The translations under genes and the position numbers were made by a program. Of a DNA stretch of 64,000 bases, positions 17,574-27,954 are shown one piece after another (the stretch's first letter is position 1; the number at the start of each line of letters is the position of its first letter). This DNA comes from Acidisarcina polymorpha (GTDB taxonomy: Bacteria > Acidobacteriota > Terriglobia > Terriglobales > Acidobacteriaceae). The stretch is from positions 1,798,001-1,862,000 of the forward strand of contig NZ_CP030840.1 in the NCBI RefSeq assembly GCF_003330725.1, given 5' to 3'. The notes under the pieces are model-generated. The model searched no databases and was not told the origin of the DNA. It worked only from the letters and a program-made list of their open reading frames with translations.

Positions 17574-17930
17574 ATGAAGTGCATGCCCCCAACGCGACCT
17601 CGAGCAGAAAACATTCCCCGCAACCTCAAGCCGTATTTCATCGCCCTCTTTCGCGCCGGAGAGCGCTGGAACCAGACAGAGGGCGCAGAAGACTTGCCGG
17701 CACAGCAGTTGACCTTTCTACGCACGCAATTCGAAGCGGGCGTTTATCGCGCGGCGGGGCCGATCACCGACGGCGGACCGATCTCGGCAATGGCGATTAT
17801 CGAAGCGGATAGCCTGGAAGCCGCGAAGAGTGTGGCCGCACAGGATCCGGCGGTCGTGGCGGCGAGACTCGTCGTCGAGGTGCACACGGCATTGCTACCA
17901 GCGCTGGATGCGGTGCGGGCGGAGTATTGA
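17574..17930 (+). CDS. YCII-like (YciI-related) small protein
   Basis: A 118-residue soluble protein. YFIALFRAGERWN starts a dimeric alpha/beta fold. FLRTQFEAGVYRAAGPI, AMAIIEADSLEAAKSVAAQDPAVVAARLVVEVHTALL follow the YCII pattern, with the conserved DP..V.A....EVH segment near the end. Function in this family is mostly unknown; some members are putative dehydrochlorinase-like enzymes. I chose ATG 17574; a second ATG lies three codons in. There is no clear ribosome binding site. It is divergent from the small membrane protein gene. Confidence 0.75.
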   Translation: MKCMPPTRPRAENIPRNLKPYFIALFRAGERWNQTEGAEDLPAQQLTFLRTQFEAGVYRAAGPITDGGPISAMAIIEADSLEAAKSVAAQDPAVVAARLVVEVHTALLPALDAVRAEY

Positions 17931-18049
17931 CGCGGTGAACGCCCGGAACCGGTGTCGCCACTCGGTCTCGGGAGTGGTCTCTTGGCGGGCGGTTCGCGGG
18001 CTCTAGAGAGAAGACGTAAAGTCAGTTTCGTATGCCGGAAATCAACTCT

Positions 18050-18079
18050 GCAGGCCTTTTCTTGATGGAGAAGGCCTGC
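18050..18079 (-). terminator. Hairpin downstream of rho
   Basis: GCAGGCCTT at 18050-18058 pairs perfectly with AAGGCCTGC at 18071-18079, about 40 bases beyond the rho stop. The loop is 12 bases and there is no good T-tract, so it may be a 3'-end stabiliser rather than a true intrinsic terminator. Confidence 0.45.
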
Positions 18080-18119
18080 CAAGTTCGGCGCTTCGCATTC
18101 CAGCAGCTGTACTTCTGGT

Positions 18120-19370
<1,251 letters not shown>

Positions 19371-19476
19371 TTTTACCTGCGGAATTTCGTGTGTGGAGGG
19401 GGTATACCGGAAGGGGATTTTTGCTGTTTAGGCAGGAGTCGATCAGGCAGAATTGAGGGGGTACAGCAAAGCCGCG

Positions 19477-19707
19477 CTATGCTGCGCGGCGTTGCTGGAG
19501 TGGAGCTTCCTGCAGTTCTAAAGAAGCGTTGGTGGAGGCGGCATTCATCGGGTTGTTCTCATGGAATCTAACCAGCACATCATTCGCGGTGTCTTGCAGT
19601 CTGGTGGTAGGCTTGTGCAACTTGCGAGTCGCCTTGGCGGCAAGTTGACAAAGCTCATAACGATTTCGGACATGGGCTAACGCCCCAAATATCAGATCAG
19701 AACGCAT
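19477..19707 (-). CDS. rpoZ: DNA-directed RNA polymerase omega subunit
   Basis: Small RNA polymerase subunit that helps fold and assemble beta-prime. The 76 residues begin MRSDLIFGALAHVRNRYELCQLAAKATRKLH, which aligns with the conserved omega core (N-R-Y..-.-A-.-A-.-K-A-R..), and RLQDTANDVLVRF is typical of acidobacterial omega. A clear AAGGAGA site precedes the ATG at 19707. An in-frame start further out at 19749 lacks one. The C-terminal 25 residues are low-complexity. It precedes rho, so both transcription-machinery genes may share a transcript. Confidence 0.85.
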   Translation of the reverse strand: MRSDLIFGALAHVRNRYELCQLAAKATRKLHKPTTRLQDTANDVLVRFHENNPMNAASTNASLELQEAPLQQRRAA

Positions 19708-20181
19708 CAGTGTATTCTCCTTGTCATCGACTGGGTCCACGGCTCTCATTATCCTGCTGATGCAAAAGCCATCGGCCGAGGAGACAATCTTTTTTTGGTA
19801 CTACGTATATGACGTTTCAGTCCTGCATCTTGTTTTAATTATTTTGTCACTTTGTTCGCAAACGACTGCGCGAATCCCGAGAAAGTAGAAGCAAAGTGAA
19901 CGTAAATGTCCCTTATTCGAAAGTATGGCAGTCCACGAGAAGGGGCTGCATACCAGCGAAATGATTCTTCAATCCTTGCAGATGGGAGCACTTCTGTACT
20001 AAATCCCTGGATCAGTCTGGACAGTGTGTCGAGCCATAGGGCTTTTGGGCACCGGAAAGAGCTGGCTGCGAAGGTCGCTTGATGTTTTCGCCACCATTCA
20101 AGGTAAACCCTAAGTTTGTTACCGTCAACAGTTTTCTGGTTACTTAGGTGGATTGGACCAAGAAATGCCGGAAACTGGCAG
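19708..20181. other. Gene-free stretch upstream of rpoZ
   Basis: This 470-base region is relatively AT-rich, with a T7 run near 19790. It should hold the rpoZ promoter, but I could not identify a -35/-10 pair with good spacing. No open frame has family features, and no tRNA or long hairpin is visible. Confidence 0.5.
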
Positions 20182-20709
20182 CTATCGCCCGGCTTCTAGA
20201 ACAAAGGCATTTTCGGGGAAGCCTCTCACTAAAAACTCTGTCAACTTCTTAGCGTCAGCTTCGTCATTGATGCCAAGCCAGATGTGTGCCAGCTCGTGAG
20301 CGACGACCTTCTTAGGTTCGGGGTTCAAGCTTCTGTTCGTCAACAACTTAGCGCCTTCGATATAAGTAGTTCGTCCAAGTAGATCTGTCGAGGCGATGAT
20401 ATTCTCGGTTTCTGCCCTACCCGATAGCTCAAGGAATTTGCGCCATCCCGCCCCATCACAGATGAGCACCCAGTGCCAGGAATGAGGGCGCGGCAAACTT
20501 GCCAGAAGCTGCACAAAAATGCGGGCCTGTTCCTTGCATTCGGCGGGCGCCGCCTGCCCGACCGGGACAAATGACGAGACGATGCTGACATCATTCGTCT
20601 CTCGGAATCCAGGAGCGTCTGGCAGGACAAACGCCCGGCATGAGAGTTCAGAAGTGATCGAGAAGAAACAAAGGAGAATTAAGATCCTTGCGGCTGGAGC
20701 CATGTTCAC
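20182..20709 (-). CDS. Secreted small protein with an HExxH motif, unrecognised
   Basis: A 175-residue protein with an N-terminal signal peptide (about residues 1-26, APAARILILLCFFSI core). The mature part includes paired cysteines and, near the end, VVAHELAHIWLGINDEADAKKLTEF. HELAH matches the zinc-protease HExxH motif, and an Asp/Glu-rich segment follows within 10 residues. This suggests a minimal zinc metallopeptidase (gluzincin-like) or an inactive relative. The protein is much shorter than known HExxH families. I do not recognise it. Neighbours (rpoZ, comM) give no clue. Confidence 0.65.
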   Translation of the reverse strand: MNMAPAARILILLCFFSITSELSCRAFVLPDAPGFRETNDVSIVSSFVPVGQAAPAECKEQARIFVQLLASLPRPHSWHWVLICDGAGWRKFLELSGRAETENIIASTDLLGRTTYIEGAKLLTNRSLNPEPKKVVAHELAHIWLGINDEADAKKLTEFLVRGFPENAFVLEAGR

Positions 20710-20883
20710 CCGGACCGAGAACTAAGACTCACTCAGTCTTCGGCAAAGGCCGACGTTTGCGGGAACACTCCATTAGAAAAAAAAATGTCGGTGGTGCTGG
20801 ATCGGTCGAGTCTCGTCCGGAACTCCCGAAATGAAATCAGCTAGTTCCCGAGCAAATGGCTGAAGATCAGCAAGCCTCAGGCT

Positions 20884-22443
20884 TCAGCTCCAATAACTTC
20901 GATCGAGGGTGCGATATTGGATGGCTTCGGCGATGTGGCCAACATTGATGTCGGCTTGGGCGTCGAGGTCGGCAATGGTCCGGGAGACCTTGAGAATGCG
21001 ATCGTGAGCGCGCGCGGTCAAGCCCTGCTGCTGCATGGCCCGTTCGAGCAGCCGCTCGGCGTCAGCAGAAAGTTCGCAGAAAACCCTTACCTGCCGAGTG
21101 CCCATCTGGGCGTTCGAATAGATCTTTTCGGCGGCCGTCACAAATCGTATCCTCTGCCGTTCGCGCGCGGCGAGCACACGGTCGCGGATCTCAGCCGACC
21201 CTTCGGCAGCGGTTCCGGAGCGCAGTTCCCGATACTGAACAGCCGGCACCTCGATGTGGATATCGATTCGATCGAGCAGCGGCCCCGACACTTTCGATAT
21301 ATATCTTTGAATCATCGGCGGCGTGCACAAACATTCGTGCGACTTGTCATTGAAATAGCCGCAGGGGCAGGGGTTCATCGCCGCCGCCAGCATAAACCTC
21401 GCAGGGAAGCTCAGCGACATACTCGCCCGGGATATCGTCACCTGGCCATCTTCAAGCGGCTGGCGCATGACTTCCAAGACATTGCGAGGGAACTCCGGGA
21501 GTTCGTCGAGGAACAGAACTCCATTGTTCGCGAGCGATACTTCCCCTGGCCGGGGAATCGCGCCTCCGCCGATCAGTCCGGCGTCGGAGATGGTGTGATG
21601 CGGAGATCGAAATGGCCGCTGCGTCACCAGGCCGGTGTCGGCGTCGAGCACTCCGGCGACCGAGTGAATCTTGGTCGTTTCCAGGGCTTCATCAAAACTC
21701 AGTGGCGCAAGGATCGAAGGCAGACGCTTGGCGAGCATTGTCTTGCCCGAGCCGGGCGGTCCGATCATCAATATATTATGGCTCCCGGCTGCCGCCACCT
21801 CGAGCGCCCGCTTCGCCGACTGCTGACCGCGCACATCCTTGAAGTCGAGGTGGAAATGCTGCAGTTCGCCAAGCAGCTTCGATGTCTCGACCTTGAATGG
21901 CTGAGTTTGAATGCCTCCGTTAGCGGCAGCATTGAGCAATTCGCGCACCTCAGTCAGCGAGCCTACCGCATACACCTTCACTCCCTCGACCACTGCGGCT
22001 TCAGCAGCGTTGGCGGCTGGCAATATTAAGTTTGCGATCCCATTCGCCCGCGCCGCGACCGCGACCGGGAGCATTCCCGGCACGGCGCGTAAGCTGCCAT
22101 CCAGGCCAAGCTCTCCCACCAGAAGAAACTGGCTCAGGTCCTTCAGTTGAAGCGCGCCATAGGCCCCAAGGATCCCAATCGCGATCGGCAGGTCGAACCC
22201 GGAGCCTTCCTTTTTAATGTCCGCCGGAGCGAGGTTGATGGTGATGTGAGTTGGCGGGATCGCAAAGCCGGAATTCTTGATCGCCGCTCGCACCCGGTCG
22301 CGGCTCTCGCGCACCGCTGCATCCGGCAGGCCCACGGTGTGGAAGTGGTCTTCCTGCGTCTGAATGCCCGAAAAATCAACCTCGACATCGATGATGTTCG
22401 CATCAATGCCGTAGACAGCGGCGCTCAGCGCTTTGAAAAGCAA
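20884..22443 (-). CDS. comM: ComM/YifB-family Mg-chelatase-like AAA ATPase
   Basis: A 519-residue protein of the ComM/YifB group. In competent bacteria ComM is a helicase that promotes branch migration during integration of taken-up DNA. The N-terminal Lon-like domain ([33 protein letters not shown]) leads to the AAA module with Walker [34 protein letters not shown], Walker [11 protein letters not shown], a CPCGY..CLC zinc-like cluster and the C-terminal Mg-chelatase lid. The start is TTG at 22443, immediately preceded by an in-frame TAA, so no upstream start is possible. [12 protein letters not shown] matches homologues. No other competence genes are in view. Confidence 0.93.
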   Translation of the reverse strand: MLFKALSAAVYGIDANIIDVEVDFSGIQTQEDHFHTVGLPDAAVRESRDRVRAAIKNSGFAIPPTHITINLAPADIKKEGSGFDLPIAIGILGAYGALQLKDLSQFLLVGELGLDGSLRAVPGMLPVAVAARANGIANLILPAANAAEAAVVEGVKVYAVGSLTEVRELLNAAANGGIQTQPFKVETSKLLGELQHFHLDFKDVRGQQSAKRALEVAAAGSHNILMIGPPGSGKTMLAKRLPSILAPLSFDEALETTKIHSVAGVLDADTGLVTQRPFRSPHHTISDAGLIGGGAIPRPGEVSLANNGVLFLDELPEFPRNVLEVMRQPLEDGQVTISRASMSLSFPARFMLAAAMNPCPCGYFNDKSHECLCTPPMIQRYISKVSGPLLDRIDIHIEVPAVQYRELRSGTAAEGSAEIRDRVLAARERQRIRFVTAAEKIYSNAQMGTRQVRVFCELSADAERLLERAMQQQGLTARAHDRILKVSRTIADLDAQADINVGHIAEAIQYRTLDRSYWS

Positions 22444-22662
22444 TTAGGCCTTGAAGTTCGTGGGAGTCTTGGCGTGATTCTACGGCGCGGGAAGCGGTTT
22501 GGCGAGAGAATAAGCCATTCGGTAGTGTCCTATTGATCAAATCAGGACGCTATCGTCACGCTCTATGATGTGCAGTGATATCGGCTTAATCTCAGATACC
22601 TCGCTCTCAAGATGAGCCGCAAACTCCTCAAGACAGCCGCAGCCTGATAAGAGAATGTCGCA

Positions 22663-24861
22663 TTATCGAATCTGCAACTTGGCGTCAAGCTTGATATCAG
22701 CCGAGGAATCACCCACCATCAGGCTGACCGGCTCCGCCTCTACCTGAAACCTCCCCAGCTTCTCGTCCCAGTAGGAGAGATCGGTGGCCTCGAGCGGTAT
22801 GGTCACCGTCTTCTTCTCATTCGGCTGGATGCTGACCCGCTGAAACCCTTTCAACTCCTCACGCGGGCGTTCCACTTTGGACTTCAAATGCTTGACGTAA
22901 AGCTGGACAACTTCATCGCCAGCCATGCTTCCGGTGTTGGTCACATCCACGCTGACCGTCACCGTTCCATCTTTTGCGATTTCGGCAGAACTCGTCTTCA
23001 GATTCGAATACTGGAAGCTCGTATAACTCAGGCCATAGCCGAACGGATATAGTGGCTCGCCCTTGAAGTACATATAAGTCCGGCCGTCGCGAATGTTGTA
23101 GTCCATCATCGGCGGTAGCTGGTCGGTCGATTTCGGCCAGGTCGTTACTAACCGGCCGCCGGGGTTGTAATCGCCGAAGAGCACCTTGGCGAGAGCGGCG
23201 CCTTCATCCTGCGAAGAGTGGGCCATGTGCAGAATCGCAGGAACATTCTCCTGCGACCAGTTGATGGCGAAGGGAAAGCTTGAAATCAAAATGACTACCG
23301 TCTTCGGGTTGACGGCATAGACCTGTCTCACCAACTGTTCCTGGTCCAGAGTGATCACTTGGCGGTCCCGCCCTTCCCGCCCATCGCTCGGCACCGTGCA
23401 GGGCAAGGTCCCGCCGCCGTCCGGGGTGTTGTGCCAATCGTGCGGCATATCCGGCCCGCAGGTAGGGTCGTTGCCGACGACTACTACGGCGACATCGGAG
23501 GCCTCTGCCGCCTTGACTGCGGCCTGAGCGGTCTCGTCGGCGGCATAGTTGACCTTGACGCTGGGGCCAACCGCCTCCTTGATTCCACGAAGCGGAGTAA
23601 TGGCGTAGGGCGGAGTTCCGCCGTACCAGTCCCAGTGCACGGAGTCAGCCAGCGGCCCAATCACGGCTATCGACTTGATCGAATCCTTCTTGAGCGGCAG
23701 GAATGAGTTGGCGTTCTTTAGCAGGACCACTGATTCGAGCGCCATCTTTTGCGAGACTTCCTTGTCCTTCGCGGTGTTCCATGGCTCGGGTGAATCCTTG
23801 ATCGCGGCGAAAGGAACAGTCGCCGGGGGATCAAGCAAACCCAGCTTGATCGCTATCTGGAATTTCCTGCCGAGCAACTCATCGATCTCTTTTTCTGTGA
23901 TTGAGCCATCCTTCAAGGCGGCTTTGGTTTCATCCTGGTAGGTATCAAGAAACTGATTGATCCCGGCCTTAAGACAGGCGACTACGGCCTCTTTTTGGGT
24001 TGGAAACCGTTTGTGATCGGTGACCAGGAGCTTGACCGCACCGCCGTCGCTCGACAGCACGTCAACCCCCCATTGGTCTTCGACGACGCTCTTCAGGATC
24101 GGATTGATGGCCATCGGAGTTCCGTTCCACGAGTTATAGGAGGCCATCACCGCCTTTGCTCCTCCATCGAGAAAACCCATTCGGAATGGCACCGAATAAT
24201 ATTCCCAGAACAAACGCTGGTCGAAATTCGAAGAGGACTTCGTGCGCAGATTTTCATTGCTGTTGGCGAGGAAATGCTTGAGCAACGAAGCTGCCTGCCA
24301 ATACTTTGGATCGTCGCCCTGTAATCCCTTTACGAATGCAGTCACCATCGTTCCGTTGAAGAATGGGTCTTCGCCATAGACCTCTTCGCTCCTGCCCCAG
24401 CGAGGATCGCGGGCAAGGTCAGCCTGTGGCCCCCACAGCATCAGTATCTGGCGGTCGTATTTCGGAGTCTGTGTGATGAATCGAGCTTCATAGCCTTCAA
24501 CACCCGCCGCCTCCCGCACCAGGTCGGGATCCCAGGACTCACCCATGCCGGGAGGTTGCGGAAATTGCGTCGTGGTGATCGCGCTGCCGTGATATCCGCC
24601 TTGGCTTTTGTCGCGCTGCACTACGCCATGAATCCCCTCTGAGCTTCCTATATTCGGCACGCCGAGTCGCGGCACCCCCGTTCTTGTCCCAAGGCAGCCG
24701 ACCTTTTCATCGATGGTCATCAGCGACAGCAAATTGTCGATCCTCTTTTCCGCCGGCAGCGCTGGATCGTTGAAAGGATAAGCGTGCGCCTGGGATCTCG
24801 CTGGCATGACTGCCAGAATCACCAAAACCATGAATGCTACAAAGTATTCGTTCCTATCCAT
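22663..24861 (-). CDS. Glycoside hydrolase family 3 (beta-glucosidase/xylosidase type), exported
   Basis: An exported exo-glycosidase of about 732 residues acting on beta-linked oligosaccharides. A signal peptide ends near ARSQAHA. The GH3 N-terminal domain has LPAEKRIDNLLSLMTIDEKVG, SSEGIHGV, DPRWGRSEEVYGEDP and KHFLANS; the nucleophile Asp is in VLSSDGGAV. The GH3 C-terminal domain (SVVLLKNANSFLPL, IAVIGPLAD) follows, then PFGYGLSYTSFQYS and a fibronectin-III-like domain. This is the arrangement of plant-polymer beta-glucosidases and beta-xylosidases; the exact substrate cannot be read. I use ATG 24861; an in-frame GTG lies at 24876. Confidence 0.93.
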   Translation of the reverse strand: MDRNEYFVAFMVLVILAVMPARSQAHAYPFNDPALPAEKRIDNLLSLMTIDEKVGCLGTRTGVPRLGVPNIGSSEGIHGVVQRDKSQGGYHGSAITTTQFPQPPGMGESWDPDLVREAAGVEGYEARFITQTPKYDRQILMLWGPQADLARDPRWGRSEEVYGEDPFFNGTMVTAFVKGLQGDDPKYWQAASLLKHFLANSNENLRTKSSSNFDQRLFWEYYSVPFRMGFLDGGAKAVMASYNSWNGTPMAINPILKSVVEDQWGVDVLSSDGGAVKLLVTDHKRFPTQKEAVVACLKAGINQFLDTYQDETKAALKDGSITEKEIDELLGRKFQIAIKLGLLDPPATVPFAAIKDSPEPWNTAKDKEVSQKMALESVVLLKNANSFLPLKKDSIKSIAVIGPLADSVHWDWYGGTPPYAITPLRGIKEAVGPSVKVNYAADETAQAAVKAAEASDVAVVVVGNDPTCGPDMPHDWHNTPDGGGTLPCTVPSDGREGRDRQVITLDQEQLVRQVYAVNPKTVVILISSFPFAINWSQENVPAILHMAHSSQDEGAALAKVLFGDYNPGGRLVTTWPKSTDQLPPMMDYNIRDGRTYMYFKGEPLYPFGYGLSYTSFQYSNLKTSSAEIAKDGTVTVSVDVTNTGSMAGDEVVQLYVKHLKSKVERPREELKGFQRVSIQPNEKKTVTIPLEATDLSYWDEKLGRFQVEAEPVSLMVGDSSADIKLDAKLQIR

Positions 24862-24968
24862 GACCGTATAACTCACTTCACTCTCGGCTCTCGGCCTAGT
24901 CTGACAATTCAGAAGCGATCGCAGACCAGCCTATCACGTCGTCCGATCAGCAATGGGCGCTCGAAGAC

Positions 24969-24974
24969 TAGAAT
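24969..24974 (+). promoter_or_regulatory. Candidate -10 box, leaderless sdaA start
   Basis: TAGAAT ends six bases before the GTG start of sdaA, with no ribosome binding site in between. The geometry is the same as at padR. No convincing -35 is visible. Confidence 0.4.
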
Positions 24975-24980
24975 CGCCAA

Positions 24981-26369
24981 GTGACCACTAGCCTCTTCGA
25001 CCTTTACAAAATCGGGATCGGCCCATCGAGTTCGCACACCATGGGACCGATGCGGGCAGCGCATCGCTTTGCTTCGTCGCTGGGAGACTTGTTCTCTTCG
25101 ACGGAACGTATTCAAGTCGACATCTACGGTTCCTTGGCATTGACCGGGATAGGTCATGGAACCGATCGCGCCGTTCTACTGGGACTGACCGGGGAAGAGG
25201 CGAGCACCATCGATCCAGCGACGATCGAGACAAAGCTTGGGGAGATTCGTAGCAACAACACGATCGCTCTTCTCGGAACCAAGAGGGTAGCGTTCCGCGA
25301 ATCCGGCGATGTGGTCTTCCATCGCGACCTCATGTTTCCCCCCGGAGCGGCGATCCAGCATCCGAATGGAGTGAAGTTCTCGGCCTTCGACGCTACCAAC
25401 CATCTGCTCTCTGAACAGGTCTACTTCTCGATCGGCGGCGGTTTTGTCATTGCCGACGGAGAAACAGCGCCCTCGCTTCCGGGCTCAGCATCTTCTATTC
25501 CCTTCCCGTTCACCAGTGCCGCCGAGTTACTAGCGACCGCTGCAACCCATGGCATAACGATCGCCGAGTTAATGCTAGCGAACGAAAGCGAGCATCGCAG
25601 CGCGGAAGAAGTACGTTCCGGGATTCTAAATATCTGGCACGTCATGCGGGCATGCGTCGAACGGGGCATGTCAACCGAGGGAATTCTTCCCGGAGGACTG
25701 AACGTCCGGCGTCGTGCGAAGCAACTTGCGGAACGATTGACCACGAAGGGTCTCAGAAGCAGAGGCGGTGATCCGCTCGCGCCGCTCGACTGGGTCACGG
25801 TCTACGCAATGGCAGTCAATGAAGAAAACGCCGCCGGCGGCCGCGTCGTCACCGCGCCGACCAATGGAGCAGCAGGAGTTGTCCCAGCTGTGGCGCTCTA
25901 CTATCAGAACTTTATCAACGGAGCAGATGAGGATGGGCTGCTCCGCTACTTCCTCACCTCGGCCGCAATCGGCATCCTTTATAAGGAGAATGCTTCGATC
26001 AGTGGCGCAGAGGTTGGCTGCCAGGGGGAAGTCGGAGTCGCCTGCTCGATGGCAGCCGGAGCACTGGTCGCCGCTCTGGGCGGCAGCAACGAAGAGATCG
26101 AGCACGCGGCCGAAATCGGCATGGAGCACAATCTGGGGATGACCTGCGATCCGATTGGAGGACTGGTGCAGATTCCCTGCATCGAGCGCAACGCGATGGG
26201 TGCAGTCAAAGCCGTCCATGCCTGCCGCATGGCCATGAACGAGACCGATGGACATAAGATCTCGCTCGATCAGATCATCCGCACCATGTACCTCACGGGT
26301 CTGGACATGCAGTCACGATATAAGGAGACATCGCTGGCCGGCCTCGCCTTGAATGTGATCGAGTGCTGA
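24981..26369 (+). CDS. sdaA: L-serine ammonia-lyase, iron-sulfur type
   Basis: Deaminates L-serine to pyruvate and ammonia using a [4Fe-4S] cluster. The 462-residue single chain has the N-terminal beta domain ([24 protein letters not shown]) and the C-terminal alpha domain ([25 protein letters not shown]). The cluster cysteines are in [18 protein letters not shown] and [13 protein letters not shown]. All hallmarks are intact and the length is standard for the one-chain enzyme. The start is GTG; no Shine-Dalgarno sequence precedes it. It is divergent from the GH3 gene. Confidence 0.96.
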   Translation: MTTSLFDLYKIGIGPSSSHTMGPMRAAHRFASSLGDLFSSTERIQVDIYGSLALTGIGHGTDRAVLLGLTGEEASTIDPATIETKLGEIRSNNTIALLGTKRVAFRESGDVVFHRDLMFPPGAAIQHPNGVKFSAFDATNHLLSEQVYFSIGGGFVIADGETAPSLPGSASSIPFPFTSAAELLATAATHGITIAELMLANESEHRSAEEVRSGILNIWHVMRACVERGMSTEGILPGGLNVRRRAKQLAERLTTKGLRSRGGDPLAPLDWVTVYAMAVNEENAAGGRVVTAPTNGAAGVVPAVALYYQNFINGADEDGLLRYFLTSAAIGILYKENASISGAEVGCQGEVGVACSMAAGALVAALGGSNEEIEHAAEIGMEHNLGMTCDPIGGLVQIPCIERNAMGAVKAVHACRMAMNETDGHKISLDQIIRTMYLTGLDMQSRYKETSLAGLALNVIEC

Positions 26370-26380
26370 TGGAAGTAATC

Positions 26381-26394
26381 CTCACTTCGGTGAG
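26381..26394 (+). terminator. UUCG-tetraloop hairpin after sdaA
   Basis: CTCAC-TTCG-GTGAG is a perfect five-base stem with the very stable cUUCGg loop, 11 bases after the stop codon. It lacks a T-tract, so it may protect the 3' end or act as a weak terminator. Confidence 0.4.
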
Positions 26395-26542
26395 ACGCTG
26401 AACGACACCCGTCATAGCTCACCTCTGTCAGCCGCTGAAGTAACTTCTCCACCCGCGCCGCGGCTCGCCCCGACAACGAGAGCGCGAAAGGCTGCCGACT
26501 TTTTCAGACGGGAGTTTCGTCTAGCAGCCGACTATTACCATC

Positions 26543-26700
26543 TCACCTGAACGAGATCGTCGCGGGCGCCCCATTCTCGTAGTAGTAAGGTAGTGCCCGC
26601 ATCACGTCGATCGTGAAGTAGCCATCCGCTCCGGAATAGATCCGCAACCATGGCGAAGCGGATTTCTGGCCGCGTGGCCGCTGGAGTGGAGGCGAGCATG
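26543..26700 (-). pseudogene. Decayed C-terminal fragment of a GH31 glycoside hydrolase
   Basis: On the minus strand one frame reads LRIYSGADGYFTI and, further on, YYYENGAPATISFR before a stop. The frame between them reads RRDAGTT. Joined, these give the pattern of the GH31 (alpha-xylosidase/alpha-glucosidase) C-terminus, (L/I)R(I/V)Y.GADG.FTLYED.G..Y.YE.G....I.F. At least two frame changes are needed and no start or upstream domain remains, so it is a remnant. The rest of 26370-26783 shows only the hairpin after sdaA. Confidence 0.4.
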
Positions 26701-26783
26701 AAAGTTTCCCCAAAGTTCTCGATCAACAGACTCCTCCACCGAGTAGGCTTAGATTAATAAGGATACCGAAAGCCTCTCGCACG

Positions 26784-27578
26784 ATGTCATCAAGCGAAGA
26801 GACCAGGAAACTGAATACGACAGTTGGAATGACAGTAGAATCAGAGCTCTCACTTGATCAGAAAGCTAGCCGGAGCACCATCGCTCCCTGGTGGCACACC
26901 GCACTCATCGTCATTTTGATCGCGGCAACTTCGGTGCTGGGATCGTTGCGTCCTGCAAAGACTTCGATGTCTGGCCATCATCTCGCCAACTATGGAGTGA
27001 CCCTTGCGTGGGAATGGGTCCTTGCCGCACTTACCTACTGGGGAATCCGATTGAAGAAGACCCCGCTTCGAGAGTTGCTGGGCGAGCGTCGTCCCGGACG
27101 TAAAGCATTCTTACTCGACGTGGGAGCAGCCGCCGTCTTCTGGATCGTTTCGTTGATGGTGCTCGCAGTGTTGGCAGTCTTGCTTCGATTGCTCCATCTC
27201 GAGAGCGCGCAAAAACAAATCAGTCAGCTCGCTCCGGCGAGTGTGCCCGAAGCAATTCTCTGGATTGCGCTGAGCCTCTCCGCCGGAATGTGCGAGGAGT
27301 TTCTCTTTCGCGGCTATCTTCAGCAGCAATTCGCTCGCGCGACCGGCCATATCTGGGTCGGTGTCCTCGTCTCGGCGGTCCTCTTCGGTGCCGCGCACGG
27401 ATATGAAGGAATCGCTGGAATGCTGATGATTACTGCCTACGGAGCACTCTTCAGCATCCTCGCCATCCGTCGCAAAAGTCTTCGAGCTGGAATGATCGCG
27501 CATGCATGGCACGACTCGATCACCGGCCTCGTGCTCTGGTTCTTGAAGCACGCCCGTGTGCCTCTCGGTCTTTTCTAG
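26784..27578 (+). CDS. CPBP-family intramembrane metalloprotease (CAAX/Rce1-like)
   Basis: A 264-residue membrane protein with six or seven hydrophobic segments. The ABI/CPBP motifs are in order: MCEEFLFRGYLQQ (EExxxR), VLFGAAHGYEG (FxxxH) and the last HAWHD. Relatives include the eukaryotic CAAX protease Rce1 and bacteriocin-immunity proteins; in soil bacteria the substrate is usually unknown. All predicted glutamate and histidine residues are present, so catalysis is plausible. The polar N-terminal 35 residues lie before the first helix. It is likely monocistronic. Confidence 0.9.
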   Translation: MSSSEETRKLNTTVGMTVESELSLDQKASRSTIAPWWHTALIVILIAATSVLGSLRPAKTSMSGHHLANYGVTLAWEWVLAALTYWGIRLKKTPLRELLGERRPGRKAFLLDVGAAAVFWIVSLMVLAVLAVLLRLLHLESAQKQISQLAPASVPEAILWIALSLSAGMCEEFLFRGYLQQQFARATGHIWVGVLVSAVLFGAAHGYEGIAGMLMITAYGALFSILAIRRKSLRAGMIAHAWHDSITGLVLWFLKHARVPLGLF

Positions 27579-27664
27579 GAGAGAGTCAGCGTTCAAATAA
27601 ACTGCTTCCGTGACTCCTGCGATTCCAAAGTACAAACACGGATGTACGAAAGTTGATTTTTTTC

Positions 27665-27693
27665 TTGACACGCTTTTTTCTGATCTCTATACC
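27665..27693 (+). promoter_or_regulatory. Strong sigma-70-type promoter
   Basis: A perfect TTGACA (27665-27670) and TATACC (27688-27693) are separated by exactly 17 bases. The predicted start near 27700 leaves a leader of about 59 bases before the short basic peptide gene, and the surrounding sequence is AT-rich. Confidence 0.7.
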
Positions 27694-27758
27694 TTTCGTT
27701 AACTGCAGCTTTTGTACTGCAGTCTCGATGTCAAATCGAAAAGGGAGAACAAACAACA

Positions 27759-27836
27759 ATGGCAACCAAGAAGGCAGCCAAGAAGGCACCAGCAAAGAAG
27801 GCGGCACCAGCGAAGAAGGCCGCCAAAAAGAAGTAG
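27759..27836 (+). CDS. 25-residue Lys/Ala-rich basic peptide (histone H1-tail-like)
   Basis: A tiny open frame encodes MATKKAAKKAP followed by further AKKA/APAKKA units and ends in KKK. Apart from Met and one Thr, it consists only of Lys, Ala and Pro. The composition matches the C-terminal tails of bacterial histone H1-like and HU-tail proteins, so nucleic-acid binding or compaction is the obvious guess, but it has no globular domain. Support for a real gene is unusually good for its size: a promoter with perfect -35 and spacing upstream, a purine-rich AGGGAG site, and a perfect 12-base-pair terminator hairpin 20 bases after the stop. Its synonymous AAG choice throughout also suggests selection on the protein. 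Confidence 0.75.
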   Translation: MATKKAAKKAPAKKAAPAKKAAKKK

Positions 27837-27856
27837 TCACTGCAACAGGCAACACA

Positions 27857-27885
27857 GTTGGGGAGCGCTCATTGCGCTCCCCAAC
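27857..27885 (+). terminator. Terminator hairpin after the basic peptide gene
   Basis: GTTGGGGAGCGC (27857-27868) and GCGCTCCCCAAC (27874-27885) form a perfect 12-base-pair stem with a five-base loop. Only a short T-rich stretch (GTGTTTC) follows. Confidence 0.75.
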
Positions 27886-27954
27886 GTGTTTCTGCGAATA
27901 AGTTTGAAGAGCAAGCTCTCGTCTGACAAACGAGAACAACTAGGATGAGAGAAG

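Noticed and set aside
20917-22029. A 370-codon open frame on the plus strand
   Set aside because: It is antisense to comM and shows no family features.
26270-26476. A 68-codon minus-strand frame overlapping the 3' end of sdaA
   Set aside because: It overlaps the conserved end of sdaA and has no ribosome binding site.
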